DNA of 64,000 nt from Parabacteroides chongii (GTDB lineage Bacteria > Bacteroidota > Bacteroidia > Bacteroidales > Tannerellaceae), in the NCBI RefSeq assembly GCF_029581355.1, contig NZ_CP120849.1, positions 2,078,501 through 2,142,500 of the forward strand. The letters are read 5' to 3'. Made by a program: the position numbers and the translations under genes. This document shows positions 1 through 8,615 of the stretch, one piece after another. Position 1 is the first letter of the stretch. Every line of letters starts with the position of its first letter. A model generated the notes under the pieces. The model ran no database searches. It was given only the letters and a program-made list of their open reading frames with translations, and was not told the origin of the DNA.

Positions 1-1239
1 TGGGTTTTATCGAAAGAATATTTTTGGATGCCGATAGAAACCTATGTGAATACGTTTAAGTTCAGAGTATCCTATGGCTCATTGGGCGATCAGGGATTTA
101 CTGACAGCTATTATCCATTTTATCCATCGATGTCGACAACGGCTCCGACAAAAAGTAACTGGCTTTTTTCTGATGGTAGACATGCTTATGTCAGTTATCC
201 GGGACTTATTAATCCGAACCTGACCTGGGTTACCACTACTACTATAGACTTTGGTGTGGATATGACCTTTCTGGATCATAGGTTGAATTTTACATTTGAC
301 TGGTATAAACGTTCGGCAAAAGACTTTGTCGGTCCGGCAGAAGTATTGCCCTCCATTATAGGTGCTAATTCTCCCCAGACGAATAATTCATCCATGGAGA
401 CAAAAGGGTTCGATCTGTCTCTTGGTTGGAAAGATCGTGTCGGTGAATTTAATTATGGGGTGAATTTTGTATTGAGCGACTATATGAGTAAGATTACGGA
501 ATATCCGAATCCCACCGGATTGAATACTACCTGGTATGAAGGACGTAAGGTTGGAGATATTTGGGGGTATGAAACAGTTGGATTTTTCCAGTCGGAAGAA
601 GAAATAAAATCAGCTCCTTCGCAAGAAAAAATACATGCTACATGGACTCCGGGCGATATCCGTTATAAAGATTTGAACGGAGATAATAAGATTGACTGGG
701 GAGATAATACCTTGGAGAATCCGGGGGATAAGAAGGTGATCGGCAATACGACCCCCCGTTTCTCATATGGTATAACTCTGAGTGGCGATTATAAAGGATT
801 TGATTTCTCAATCTTTATGCAAGGTGTTGCAAAACGTGATGCATGGTTTAACTCAAATATATTTTGGGGTATTGTAGGCGACCAGTGGCAGAGTTCTGTT
901 TTGAGCACTCATACCGATAGATGGTCGGAAGATAATCCGGGAGGATATTTCCCTAAATATTATTTGTCTTCGCAGAATAATAAGAATACGCAGACACAGA
1001 CCGGCTATTTGCAGAATGCAGCTTATATGCGTATTAAAAATCTGCAGTTGGGATACTCTTTCCCGAAATCGTTGATCAGTAAAATCAATTTTGAACGTTT
1101 AAGAGTATATGCGAGTGTTGATAATCTGGCGACATTTACAAGCCTGATTGATAATATTGATCCGGAATTCTCAGCTACTGACGGAAAACTGTATCCGTTA
1201 CAGCGTACCTGGTCTTTGGGTATGAATATTACATTCTGA
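1..1239 (+). CDS. SusC/RagA-type TonB-linked outer-membrane transporter, C-terminal part
   Basis: The reading frame is open from the first base, so the gene starts before the window; an internal Met codon at 28 is not its start. About 412 residues of the beta-barrel are visible. They include the FDWYKR segment, the DIRYKDLNGDNKIDWGDN stretch with DxNGDxxID-like spacing, and a final strand ending NITF, as expected for an outer-membrane barrel C-terminus. The same segments occur in the complete SusC at 58191. SusC proteins form the channel that imports glycans or peptides with a SusD lid, driven by TonB. The SusD partner follows 26 bp downstream, which supports the call. Substrate cannot be told. 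The plug, TonB box and any signalling domain lie outside the window. Confidence 0.95.
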   Translation, partial: WVLSKEYFWMPIETYVNTFKFRVSYGSLGDQGFTDSYYPFYPSMSTTAPTKSNWLFSDGRHAYVSYPGLINPNLTWVTTTTIDFGVDMTFLDHRLNFTFDWYKRSAKDFVGPAEVLPSIIGANSPQTNNSSMETKGFDLSLGWKDRVGEFNYGVNFVLSDYMSKITEYPNPTGLNTTWYEGRKVGDIWGYETVGFFQSEEEIKSAPSQEKIHATWTPGDIRYKDLNGDNKIDWGDNTLENPGDKKVIGNTTPRFSYGITLSGDYKGFDFSIFMQGVAKRDAWFNSNIFWGIVGDQWQSSVLSTHTDRWSEDNPGGYFPKYYLSSQNNKNTQTQTGYLQNAAYMRIKNLQLGYSFPKSLISKINFERLRVYASVDNLATFTSLIDNIDPEFSATDGKLYPLQRTWSLGMNITF

Positions 1240-1265
1240 TTGTTTAACTATATGAAAATGTGAAT

Positions 1266-3062
1266 ATGAATAAGTTTAGATTCAAATTATATACGATAGC
1301 AGCTTCTCTGTTTTTATTACTTTCATCGTGTAATGATGACTTTCTGGAAAGAAGTCCGATTGTGAATATTAGTGATGCCAATTTTTGGAAAACAGCGAAC
1401 GACCTTGAACTGTATGCCAATAATTTTTATAACAGGAACGATTTGTTGAATAGTTATGGGGATTGGGGATCAATTGGCCCGTATGGATTAGATGCCGACA
1501 ATGGAACCGATACGCAGGTGGCCTATAATTATAATACCCGCATGAACGGAGAAGCTACAAATCCGGCCTCTGGAGGCGGCTGGGCGGTCAATGACTGGGC
1601 AAGTTTGCGTAATATCAATTATTTTATGGCAAATTACAACAAAGTGGATGCGCCCTGGGACCAGGTAAAAGTTTATGTCGGGGAGTCTTTGTTCTTTCGT
1701 TCGCTTTTTTATTTCGGAAAGTTGAAGACTTTCGGCGATTTACCTTGGATAACATCGACATTGGATAATACGTCCAATATTTTGTATGAGGGACGTTTAC
1801 CTCGTAACCAGGTAGTCGATTCCATTATGCTTGACTTGGATAAGGCAATAGAGTATTTACCGGAAAGAGGGCCGTCATATACGGGAAGGATCACTAAAGA
1901 GGTCGCTTTATTGTTGCAGGCAAGAATTGCTTTATATGAAGGAACTTGGGAAAAATATCATGGAATTAAAAATACTCCGTTTAAAGTTGTAAATTCTGAT
2001 GGCACAAAATTTATCCAAAAAGCGGCGGAGGCATCGAATATTTTGATAACATTGGCTGAATCGAACGGTAATACGAAGCTGGCTGATTGCACGGGAGAAG
2101 CCGGATACACAAACCTTTTCAACCAAAGAGATTATAGTTCCAATAAAGAAGTTTTACTGTGGCGTAAATATTCTGTTAATGACGGGCAGTATACTCGTTG
2201 GGGTGCCTATTATTATGGTGCGGGAAGAGGTTTGACCAAAAGTCTGGTTGATTCTTATTTGTGTATGGACGGGAAGCCTATTTCCGTATCTGACAAGTAC
2301 CTGGGAGATAAAACGTTGAAGAATGTTGTTGCGAATCGTGATCCCCGTTTGAATCAGACAATTTTTGTCGATGATGGGAAGCATATACTTTTTACGGATA
2401 ATAATACCTTCTTTGCTACTCCTGGTTTTGAGGGAGTTATCGCTAATAGTTGCCCGACTGGATATCAATTGTATAAAGGATTTAATACAAATTATACGGA
2501 ATGTATAAATCAACAAAGTACTATTGGAACCATTTATTTCCGTTACGCCGAGGCTCTGCTCATTTATGCGGAAGCAAAAGCGGAATTAGGTACAATCACA
2601 CAAATGGATATTGACCGGACAATTAATGCGTTACGTAATAGAGTCGGCATGAACGAGGGATTGTTGAATATGAATAATATTGTAACTGATCCGAATTGGG
2701 AGTTTAAAAATATCAGTCCGCTGTTGAATGAAATCCGCAGGGAACGTAAAGTCGAATTTGCGTGTGAAGGGTTCCGTAGAGACGATATTTTCAGATGGGC
2801 TGTTGTTGACGAAGTGATGGTTGGTAAAAAGCCCAAAGGAGCTGTAAAAAGCCAGTGGGAGAATTATCCGAATACAACAGATGCTTTTGTTGAAGCCTGG
2901 AGTGTTTTAGGTGAAGATGAAAACGGTTATATCGACCCTTTTAAATCATATCCGGCAATGGATAATGGATATCGCTTTAATTTGGGCAGGGATTATTTAC
3001 AGCCTTTACCGACGAATGAATTGACATTGAATCCAGAGTTAGGACAAAATCCTGGATGGTAA
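1266..3062 (+). CDS. SusD/RagB-family outer-membrane glycan-binding lipoprotein
   Basis: A 598-residue surface lipoprotein forming the substrate-binding lid of the SusC transporter encoded just upstream. The N-terminus has a hydrophobic stretch followed by a lipobox (LLLSSC, Cys about 20), then the family-typical NDDFLERSP. The C-terminal half has the SusD signature NEIRRERKVEFACEGFRRDD, and the protein ends in LQPLPTNELTLNPELGQNPGW, the usual SusD tail. The reading frame can be extended to a GTG at 1260, but the ATG at 1266 gives a clean signal peptide and is preferred. A 14-bp inverted repeat lies just after the stop codon. Ligand unknown. Confidence 0.95.
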   Translation: MNKFRFKLYTIAASLFLLLSSCNDDFLERSPIVNISDANFWKTANDLELYANNFYNRNDLLNSYGDWGSIGPYGLDADNGTDTQVAYNYNTRMNGEATNPASGGGWAVNDWASLRNINYFMANYNKVDAPWDQVKVYVGESLFFRSLFYFGKLKTFGDLPWITSTLDNTSNILYEGRLPRNQVVDSIMLDLDKAIEYLPERGPSYTGRITKEVALLLQARIALYEGTWEKYHGIKNTPFKVVNSDGTKFIQKAAEASNILITLAESNGNTKLADCTGEAGYTNLFNQRDYSSNKEVLLWRKYSVNDGQYTRWGAYYYGAGRGLTKSLVDSYLCMDGKPISVSDKYLGDKTLKNVVANRDPRLNQTIFVDDGKHILFTDNNTFFATPGFEGVIANSCPTGYQLYKGFNTNYTECINQQSTIGTIYFRYAEALLIYAEAKAELGTITQMDIDRTINALRNRVGMNEGLLNMNNIVTDPNWEFKNISPLLNEIRRERKVEFACEGFRRDDIFRWAVVDEVMVGKKPKGAVKSQWENYPNTTDAFVEAWSVLGEDENGYIDPFKSYPAMDNGYRFNLGRDYLQPLPTNELTLNPELGQNPGW

Positions 3063-3078
3063 GGTTCATATAGCTTTC

Positions 3079-3126
3079 ATGAGAATTCTATTAGTGGCAC
3101 CGACTGACTGCAAATAGAATTCTCAT
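3079..3126 (+). terminator. Perfect 14-bp inverted repeat after susD
   Basis: ATGAGAATTCTATT at 3079-3092 is repeated as its exact reverse complement at 3113-3126, with a 20-nt loop. It lies 16 bp after the SusD stop. A T-rich stretch follows only some 12 nt later, so it may be a weak terminator or an mRNA-stabilising hairpin that separates SusC/SusD expression from the enzyme genes downstream. Confidence 0.55.
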
Positions 3127-3166
3127 TGGCCTATAATAATTTTTTCTGTTATTAAAATATATATGT

Positions 3167-4270
3167 ATGAAATATATTCTGTCTTGTTTGATCTCGTTTC
3201 TTGCAGTATTGCCTGCAGTGGCACAATTAAAATGGTTTGATCCGCTTACCTGTGGTTTCCCTGTTATACAGAACCAGGGTTTTATCCATGAGATAGGGAA
3301 CTCATACCATCGGTTGCCTGATCGGGCGAAAGATGTTGTGAGAAAGGAAGTTTGGAATCTTTCCCGGGAATCTGCCGGATTGTCGATACATTTCTTCTGT
3401 AATGCTCCGCAGATTAAAATCCGATATCAGGTAACAGGCGGTTTCGCTATGCCTCATATGCCGGCAACGGGCGTTTCCGGTATTGATCTTTATCGCATGG
3501 ATGACAATCATTCCTGGGATTTTTGTTTCGGAAATTATGCTTTTACCGATACGGTTGTCTATTCATATAATCACATGAAAAAGCATTCTGGTCGGAAGAA
3601 AGGTTTCGAATACAAGCTACTTCTTCCTCTTTACAACGGGGTGAAATGGATGGAAATCGGTGTGGCGGAAGATGAAAGTGTTGAGTTTATCCCTGCATCT
3701 GAAGAACCTTCCATTGTAGTGTATGGCACATCTATCGCACAGGGAGCTTGTGCTTCCCGTCCGGGGATGGCCTGGACTAATATTTTACAGCGTTCATTGA
3801 ATTGCCCGGTTATTAATCTAGGCTTTTCCGGTAATGGTAAACTGGAAGAAAATGTATTGGGCTTTATCGGTGAACTGAATGCCCGGTTGTATATCCTGGA
3901 TTGTATGCCTAATTTTCCGGATGACGATTATGAAACGATCTATACGCGTGTCGTTAGTGCAGTTAAACAACTTCGCCAGAAAGATAAAACTCCGATCCTG
4001 CTTGTTGAACATGCCGGTTATAGTAACGCCAAAACCGATTCGACACAATTCGAATATTATGATCATACAAACAGGGCTTCCCGAAAGGCGTTCGAGGCGT
4101 TGATGGCAGAAGGTGTACCGTCTGTTTTCTATGTTTCACATGATGAACTGGATTTTGATCCGGATGCGTGGGTAGATTATGTTCATCCTTCAGACGTTGG
4201 CATGCAACGACAGGCAAAGGTTTTAGAGAAATCTATACGAGATATTTTACACAAGGATAATAACAAATAA
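3167..4270 (+). CDS. Secreted SGNH/GDSL-type hydrolase with N-terminal beta domain
   Basis: 367 residues with a signal peptide ending near residue 19 (VLPAVAQ). Residues about 25-170 resemble the SGNH_hydro_N beta-sandwich found in Bacteroidetes hydrolases. The catalytic domain starts at about 182: nucleophile Ser189 in VVYGTSIAQG, block II Gly in NLGFSGNGK, and the Asp-x-x-His pair D337/H340 in DYVHPSDVG. The block III Asn is replaced by the sequence LDCMPN. Such enzymes remove acyl groups from carbohydrates or lipids in the periplasm or outside the cell. Position directly after SusC/SusD suggests it deacylates the imported substrate (inference). The metallophosphoesterase follows after 21 bp, probably in the same transcript. 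Confidence 0.85.
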   Translation: MKYILSCLISFLAVLPAVAQLKWFDPLTCGFPVIQNQGFIHEIGNSYHRLPDRAKDVVRKEVWNLSRESAGLSIHFFCNAPQIKIRYQVTGGFAMPHMPATGVSGIDLYRMDDNHSWDFCFGNYAFTDTVVYSYNHMKKHSGRKKGFEYKLLLPLYNGVKWMEIGVAEDESVEFIPASEEPSIVVYGTSIAQGACASRPGMAWTNILQRSLNCPVINLGFSGNGKLEENVLGFIGELNARLYILDCMPNFPDDDYETIYTRVVSAVKQLRQKDKTPILLVEHAGYSNAKTDSTQFEYYDHTNRASRKAFEALMAEGVPSVFYVSHDELDFDPDAWVDYVHPSDVGMQRQAKVLEKSIRDILHKDNNK

Positions 4271-4291
4271 GTTTAAAATGTATTGTTCATT

Positions 4292-5254
4292 ATGGCAACT
4301 AGAAGAGAATTTGTAATAAAAATGTCTGCCGGACTTTGTTGTTTGGCATTAAATATTTCCTGTAAAAAAGAACCGGGCTCTCATAAGGTCCGTTTCGGTG
4401 TGATATCAGATGTTCATCAGGATTTGCAATCTGATGCCCCCAAACGGCTTCAGGCTTTTATTGATGCATCAATGGATTGGAATCCGGACTTTATTATTCA
4501 ATTGGGAGATTTATCCCATGGAAAAAACTTTGATACGATCCGGGAAGTGTGGGAACAATTTCCCGGAAAGAGATACAGCGTTCTCGGTAACCATGACATG
4601 GATCATACTCCTAAAGATGCTATGGTGAAGGCTTTGGGAATGCCTGGAAAATATTATTCTTACGATTTCGGAGGTATTCATTTTGTTGTTTTGGACCTGA
4701 ATTATATGCGTGAGGACGGACAGTTTTTTGATTTTGACCATGGTAATTATTTTCGTGCCAAGTGGGGAATAGACCGTGATTTGATATCACCGGAAGAGTT
4801 GGAATGGCTGAAGACTGATTTGGCAAAAACGGACAAACCGACAGTTGTTTTCTCTCATCAGGGACTGGATGATGTTGCCAAAGGTTATTGTCCTAACAGA
4901 GAAGAAGTCCGTGCATTATTCCGTGAGATAAATGATAAGAATGCTCAAAAGGTAATAGCTTGTTTTTGTGGGCATAATCATGTGGATGCATATTCGAAAA
5001 TCGAAGAAGTTCATTATTTTCAAATCAATAGTGCCTCCTACTTTTGGACAGACGATGCCGATCATTATTCGAACGGACATATGATCGAATACAAAGATGC
5101 ACTTTATGCTTTTGTTACCATAGATTTAGATTCCAATCAGATTATAGTAGAAGGTGTCAAGAGTGAATTTCTTCCACCGGCACCTAAACCGGAAGACTTT
5201 AAGAACGCAGATAAAGTTTATCCTTATGTGAGTGATAGAGTAGTTGATCTCTGA
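4292..5254 (+). CDS. Secreted calcineurin-like metallophosphoesterase
   Basis: About 320 residues. The N-terminus MATRREFVIKMSAGLCC has an RR pair followed by a hydrophobic core and a possible lipobox ending NISC, so export as a lipoprotein is likely, perhaps by Tat. The metallophosphoesterase motifs are all present in order: ISDVHQD, GDLSHG, GNHDMDH, SHQG and GHNHVDAY, which bind a dinuclear metal centre. The reading frame extends upstream to a TTG at 4283; the ATG at 4292 is the better start. It probably hydrolyses a phosphodiester or phosphomonoester outside the cytoplasm. Grouping with SGNH hydrolase and SusC/SusD suggests a role in processing a decorated substrate. Specificity cannot be read from the sequence. 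Confidence 0.85.
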   Translation: MATRREFVIKMSAGLCCLALNISCKKEPGSHKVRFGVISDVHQDLQSDAPKRLQAFIDASMDWNPDFIIQLGDLSHGKNFDTIREVWEQFPGKRYSVLGNHDMDHTPKDAMVKALGMPGKYYSYDFGGIHFVVLDLNYMREDGQFFDFDHGNYFRAKWGIDRDLISPEELEWLKTDLAKTDKPTVVFSHQGLDDVAKGYCPNREEVRALFREINDKNAQKVIACFCGHNHVDAYSKIEEVHYFQINSASYFWTDDADHYSNGHMIEYKDALYAFVTIDLDSNQIIVEGVKSEFLPPAPKPEDFKNADKVYPYVSDRVVDL

Positions 5255-5275
5255 AGTATCATTCCTTTGACTCCT

Positions 5276-5324
5276 ACAGGTATAGGAATACCTGATACCA
5301 TGTATCAGGATATTCTTTACCTGT
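5276..5324 (+). terminator. Long imperfect hairpin after the metallophosphoesterase gene
   Basis: Outer arms ACAGGTA and TACCTGT enclose a perfect 8-bp inner stem CCTGATAC/GTATCAGG with a 3-nt loop. It starts 21 bp after the stop codon. No T-run follows directly, so it is either part of a two-hairpin terminator together with 5377-5415 or an mRNA end-protecting structure. Confidence 0.5.
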
Positions 5325-5376
5325 GTTTGGTAAATAAAACCGGTAGATGTTTCTCCTTTCAACCTGTGTACAAATT

Positions 5377-5415
5377 TATTTTGGCAAGTATTTCACTTGT
5401 CAAAATATCTTTTTA
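5377..5415 (+). terminator. Intrinsic terminator between convergent genes
   Basis: A 13-bp stem with one G-U position (5377-5389 with 5395-5407, loop ATTTC) is followed by TCTTTTT. It would end transcription from the SusC/SusD-hydrolase operon before the minus-strand sirtuin gene. Confidence 0.7.
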
Positions 5416-5488
5416 CTTCTATTTCCAGTGTCGTCATATTAACTCCTTTCGATAAATATTTGTACCATACAAAGGCTATAAATTTTAG

Positions 5489-6187
5489 TTACATGGTTGT
5501 CTCCTTTAGTATTTTACAAAGTTGTTTAACACCATCAGAAGCTTTGGCTTTGATAAAGTGAACATCGTTCCGGTATGTGTTTACTTCTTTGGGGTCTATC
5601 AGGTAAATAGGCTGCCCGCGGCGTACGTAATTCAGTAATCCGGCAGCCGGGTAAACGTTGAGGGAAGTTCCTATCACGACAAAGATATCGCACGATTCGA
5701 CCATACGGATAGCCGGGTCGATCATTGGGACTGCCTCGCCGAACCAGACAATGAAAGGGCGGAGCTGCACGCCATGAGGGTCTTTATCCCCGATATGGAT
5801 ATCCGGATTTTCCGAAGAAAGATCGTAGGTCGTGTTCAAATCGCGTACGGAACAGGCTTTCATCAGTTCACCGTGCAGATGGATCACGTCGTTGCTTCCC
5901 GCTTGTTCATGCAGATTGTCGATATTTTGTGTAATGATATGCACCTCGAAGTCTTTTTCCAGTTCTGCCAGTCCGATATGTCCGGCATTCGGCTGGGTGT
6001 TCAGCAGTTCTCTGCGTCGCTGGTTGTAAAAGTTGAGGACTAATTCCGGATTGGCAGCAAAACCTTCGGGTGTCGCCACATCTTCCACCCGGTATTTTTC
6101 CCAAAGCCCGTCTGAATCGCGGAAAGTGGAAATACCGCTTTCGGCGCTCATACCGGCGCCGGTCAAAACGACTAATTTCTTTTTCAT
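5489..6187 (-). CDS. Sir2-family NAD-dependent protein deacylase (class III, CobB/SIRT5-like)
   Basis: 232 residues. It removes acyl groups from lysine using NAD+, yielding nicotinamide and O-acyl-ADP-ribose in the cytoplasm. Visible motifs are GAGMSAESGISTFRD (residues 10-24, NAD binding), TQNIDNLHE (86-94), catalytic His105 in HLHGEL, VWFGE (147-151) and GTSLNVYP. Tyr54 and Arg57 (FYNQRR) match the YxxR pair that marks class III sirtuins preferring succinyl or malonyl lysine. The usual four zinc cysteines are absent: only Cys112 lies where the first CxxC should be, and the second pair is missing. The gene is downstream of GH125 on the same strand, separated by a 23-bp-period repeat array. 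Confidence 0.9.
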   Translation of the reverse strand: MKKKLVVLTGAGMSAESGISTFRDSDGLWEKYRVEDVATPEGFAANPELVLNFYNQRRRELLNTQPNAGHIGLAELEKDFEVHIITQNIDNLHEQAGSNDVIHLHGELMKACSVRDLNTTYDLSSENPDIHIGDKDPHGVQLRPFIVWFGEAVPMIDPAIRMVESCDIFVVIGTSLNVYPAAGLLNYVRRGQPIYLIDPKEVNTYRNDVHFIKAKASDGVKQLCKILKETTM

Positions 6188-6231
6188 AAGGCAATCGTTC
6201 TATGTGTTATTCTCTGAATTCTTGACATTTT

Positions 6232-6326
6232 AACAATGCCTATTGTTAGGTGCTTAGAATGGGCATCGTTAGGGTGTTAGAATGCCTATTGTTACACCCT
6301 TAGAATAGGCATTGTAAAAATGCTAC
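6232..6326. repeat. Array of four 23-bp quasi-palindromic units (array 1)
   Basis: Units start at 6232, 6255, 6278 and 6301, an exact 23-bp period. Each has a 17-bp core of the form TAGAATGCCTATTGTTA followed by a 6-bp linker. Units 1 and 3 share the core AATGCCTATTGTTA; unit 4 carries its reverse complement AATAGGCATT, so units 3 and 4 can pair over 10 bp. Linker 2 (GGGTGT) and linker 3 (CACCCT) are complementary over five bases across unit 3. Within a core, AACAAT and ATTGTT form 6-bp arms. It fills the gap between the GH125 stop and the sirtuin start. Function unknown. Confidence 0.85.
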
Positions 6327-6361
6327 TTATAAAGGTGGATTTGGGTGTGAATATTCCCGAT

Positions 6362-7831
6362 TTATCCCAGATTATTGAGTATCTCCGTCTTCCCCTCCTG
6401 TACTAGACGGTAAATCATCTCTCCAAACAAAGTATTAACCCAGGCAAACCAGGAGCGGGTGAACTTCTTAGGATCGTCTTTGTGGAACGATTCGTGCATG
6501 AAGCCGGTATCTCCGTCCGTGTCGCGGAGCATTTTTACGCAATGGCGTATTTCTTCGTTGTCGCTGGTGGTGTTACAGCGCATGATGATGCTCATCGGCC
6601 AGATATAGTTGAAGCCGATGTGCGGACCACCGATGCCTTCACCGGCTTTTCCCTTGTAGAAATAAGGGTTCATCGGGCTTAAAACCAGTTTACGGGTATT
6701 CTGGTAAACCGGATCATTCACGTCGATACAACCCAGGTAAGGCATAGCCAGCAGGCTGGGGACATTCGCGTCATCCATAAATACATGGTTATAGAAACCG
6801 TCTGCTTCGAAAGCATATACTTTGCCGAATTCCGGATGCTCGACAATTCCGTATTTCTCGATGGCGGCAGCTACTTCGTCGGCCAATGAGTCGCACTGGC
6901 GGGCAAAGTCGTTATCCTTTTTGATGTCGCGCATCATCTCTGCCAGCTGGCGGAGTGAAGTGACGGCAAACATATTCGACGGGATCAGGAATCCGAACAA
7001 GGTGGCATCGTCAGACGGACGGAAAGAAGATACGATCAGTCCGACAGGATTTACCGGACTTCCGTAACCGTCATTCAGAAGCGTATCCCCTTGGCGGTCT
7101 GTCTTACGTGAGAAACGGTACGGACCGAGACTGTCTTTGCGTTGTTGTTCGATGAATGTTTTGTAGACAGTCTTCATCGCCTTGTCCCATTCAGCATCGA
7201 AAGGAGAGGTGTCGCCGGTCTTCTTCCAGAAATGGTAAGCCAGGCGGATCGGGTAGCAGAGCGAGTCGATTTCCCATTTGCGCTCGTGAAGCTCTTTTTT
7301 CATGGCTGTTCGGTCCTTTTCCCAAGGGCTGCCGTCGGGACCTTCGTTGAAGCCGTTGGCATACGGGTCGATGTTAATGCACCAGGTCTGACGGTTGATA
7401 ACACCTGCCAGCATGGTTTTTACCGCCGGATCTTCGTTGGCGAATTGAATATGCGGGAAAACTTGTGCCGACGAGTCGCGCAGCCACATGGCGTGGATGT
7501 CACCTGTAAGGACGAACGTGTCGGGCTTGCCGTTTATCATCTTATGCTCGCAAGTCGTATCGAGTGTATTGGGAAAGCAGTTTTCGAACATCCAAGCTAG
7601 TTTCGGATCTTTCAGCTGTGCTTTGGTAGTCTGGATAGCCTTTTCGACAGCAGTGGATGTAAACTGCCGCTTTTCCGGTGCCGGACGTTGACACGTGTAC
7701 TGTAATGTGTTAGATGCAAGAGATGCTCCGGAGGTAGCCGACTCTGTTAAATGGGCGAACGATTTCTGCCCGACCAATAGACCTGCCAGCGACAGACCTC
7801 CGGATTTTAAAAAGTTTCTACGTGTAGTCAT
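6362..7831 (-). CDS. Glycoside hydrolase family 125, exo-alpha-1,6-mannosidase
   Basis: 489 residues, the normal length of the family (formerly DUF1237). The N-terminus MTTRRNFLKSGGLSLAGLLVG is a Tat-like signal, so the enzyme is probably periplasmic. Family hallmarks include DIHAMWLRDSSAQVFPH near residue 112, NEGPDGSPWEKD, KWEIDSLCYPIRLAYHFWK, and the late GPHIGFNYIWPMSII and MHESFHKDDPKKFTRSWFAW. GH125 enzymes are inverting alpha-mannosidases that trim alpha-1,6-linked mannose from N-glycans or yeast mannan. The gene stands without other mannosidases here. It could serve the adjacent SusC/SusD locus, but lies on the opposite strand and is separated from it by the sirtuin. Confidence 0.93.
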   Translation of the reverse strand: MTTRRNFLKSGGLSLAGLLVGQKSFAHLTESATSGASLASNTLQYTCQRPAPEKRQFTSTAVEKAIQTTKAQLKDPKLAWMFENCFPNTLDTTCEHKMINGKPDTFVLTGDIHAMWLRDSSAQVFPHIQFANEDPAVKTMLAGVINRQTWCINIDPYANGFNEGPDGSPWEKDRTAMKKELHERKWEIDSLCYPIRLAYHFWKKTGDTSPFDAEWDKAMKTVYKTFIEQQRKDSLGPYRFSRKTDRQGDTLLNDGYGSPVNPVGLIVSSFRPSDDATLFGFLIPSNMFAVTSLRQLAEMMRDIKKDNDFARQCDSLADEVAAAIEKYGIVEHPEFGKVYAFEADGFYNHVFMDDANVPSLLAMPYLGCIDVNDPVYQNTRKLVLSPMNPYFYKGKAGEGIGGPHIGFNYIWPMSIIMRCNTTSDNEEIRHCVKMLRDTDGDTGFMHESFHKDDPKKFTRSWFAWVNTLFGEMIYRLVQEGKTEILNNLG

Positions 7832-7994
7832 GGGTTTATATGTTTTATTGATTGTTATTTGTATCCGTCAAATGACATTGAATCATTGAATTGGCGGGTA
7901 AAAATAAGCATCTTTTCCATTAAAACCAGTACATTCCCGTAAAAATATTATAACCACCTTTCTCTGCACCTCCTTTTTCATTGCTGGGACTCAG

Positions 7995-8010
7995 CCGCTG
8001 ACAACAGCGG
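7995..8010. terminator. Short GC-rich hairpin
   Basis: CCGCTG-ACAA-CAGCGG, a perfect 6-bp stem with a 4-nt loop, lies 22 bp past the stop of the small minus-strand gene at 8033 and upstream of GH125. No T-run is seen, so terminator function is uncertain. The rest of the gap 7832-8032 shows no gene. Confidence 0.4.
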
Positions 8011-8032
8011 TTACCGATAAATGAAATCCTGC

Positions 8033-8359
8033 TTATTGAAAATAGCTATGTTCTTTGATTACTACGCCTTTATCGTCGAAATACACTTTCTTGTCTTTTC
8101 CCTCACGCGTTTCCAGTATCACTTTATATTTTACATACGTGCTGTTGTTGGATACGTAAACCGATTTGATCCGGCAATCCTGATAGACGTTATTTACTCC
8201 TTCCTGCAGTATCTGGGGAATGGCTGTAATGTCTATTTCGTAAAACTTATCCTGATTCTTCACTTCCGTTTTGTCATTATCAACTGTGTTTTGTGCCTGA
8301 GTCTGTGACGTACATACGGAACACATGGCAATCGCTGCCATTAAAACAATCTTTTTCAT
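8033..8359 (-). CDS. Small secreted protein of unknown function
   Basis: 108 residues with a clear signal peptide (MKKIVLMAAIAMCSVCTSQTQAQ, cleavage near residue 23). The mature part of about 85 residues alternates hydrophobic and polar residues (FYEIDITAIPQILQEGV, VYVSNNSTYVKYKVILE, KVYFDDKGVVIKEHSYF), resembling the PepSY-like or DUF2874-type folds common as small periplasmic proteins in Bacteroidales, though I cannot assign a family with certainty. The Leu/Ile-rich PQILQEGVNNVY helix followed by strands fits that fold. It is a single-gene unit with no obvious partner. An alternative is an uncharacterised lineage-specific periplasmic protein. Confidence 0.7.
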   Translation of the reverse strand: MKKIVLMAAIAMCSVCTSQTQAQNTVDNDKTEVKNQDKFYEIDITAIPQILQEGVNNVYQDCRIKSVYVSNNSTYVKYKVILETREGKDKKVYFDDKGVVIKEHSYFQ

Positions 8360-8615
8360 ACTTCTCTTTTTACTTAAAACCTAATACTAATACCTATTTT
8401 GCCTTTTGCTCCTATTCTTCAATATCCGTGCCAAAAGGGACAGGAAAAGCCTATTTGGGAGCAAGTAACTGAAAATTAGAATTTATATATTGGAATAAGA
8501 ACTCAGATAAAGAAGGTCCTGCCGTTGAAGGTGTGGAATTTTTCCATATTTATGTGACATATTCTACACAAGGACTGCCTTTCTTCTGAAATGCGGGAGA
8601 GTTTCAAAAAAATCG
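8360..8615. other. Intergenic gap with no recognised gene
   Basis: About 256 bp separate the divergent small secreted protein and the znuA-like gene. I see no convincing reading frame or RNA gene, and only the promoter of the plus-strand gene at its right edge. Confidence 0.5.

Noticed and set aside
6188..6361. Protein-coding explanation for the array region before the sirtuin gene
   Set aside because: Frames across it are short and simply read through the repeats; no start or family similarity.
7142..7600. 152-residue open frame opposite GH125
   Set aside because: Shadow of a clearly conserved gene; no recognisable domain.
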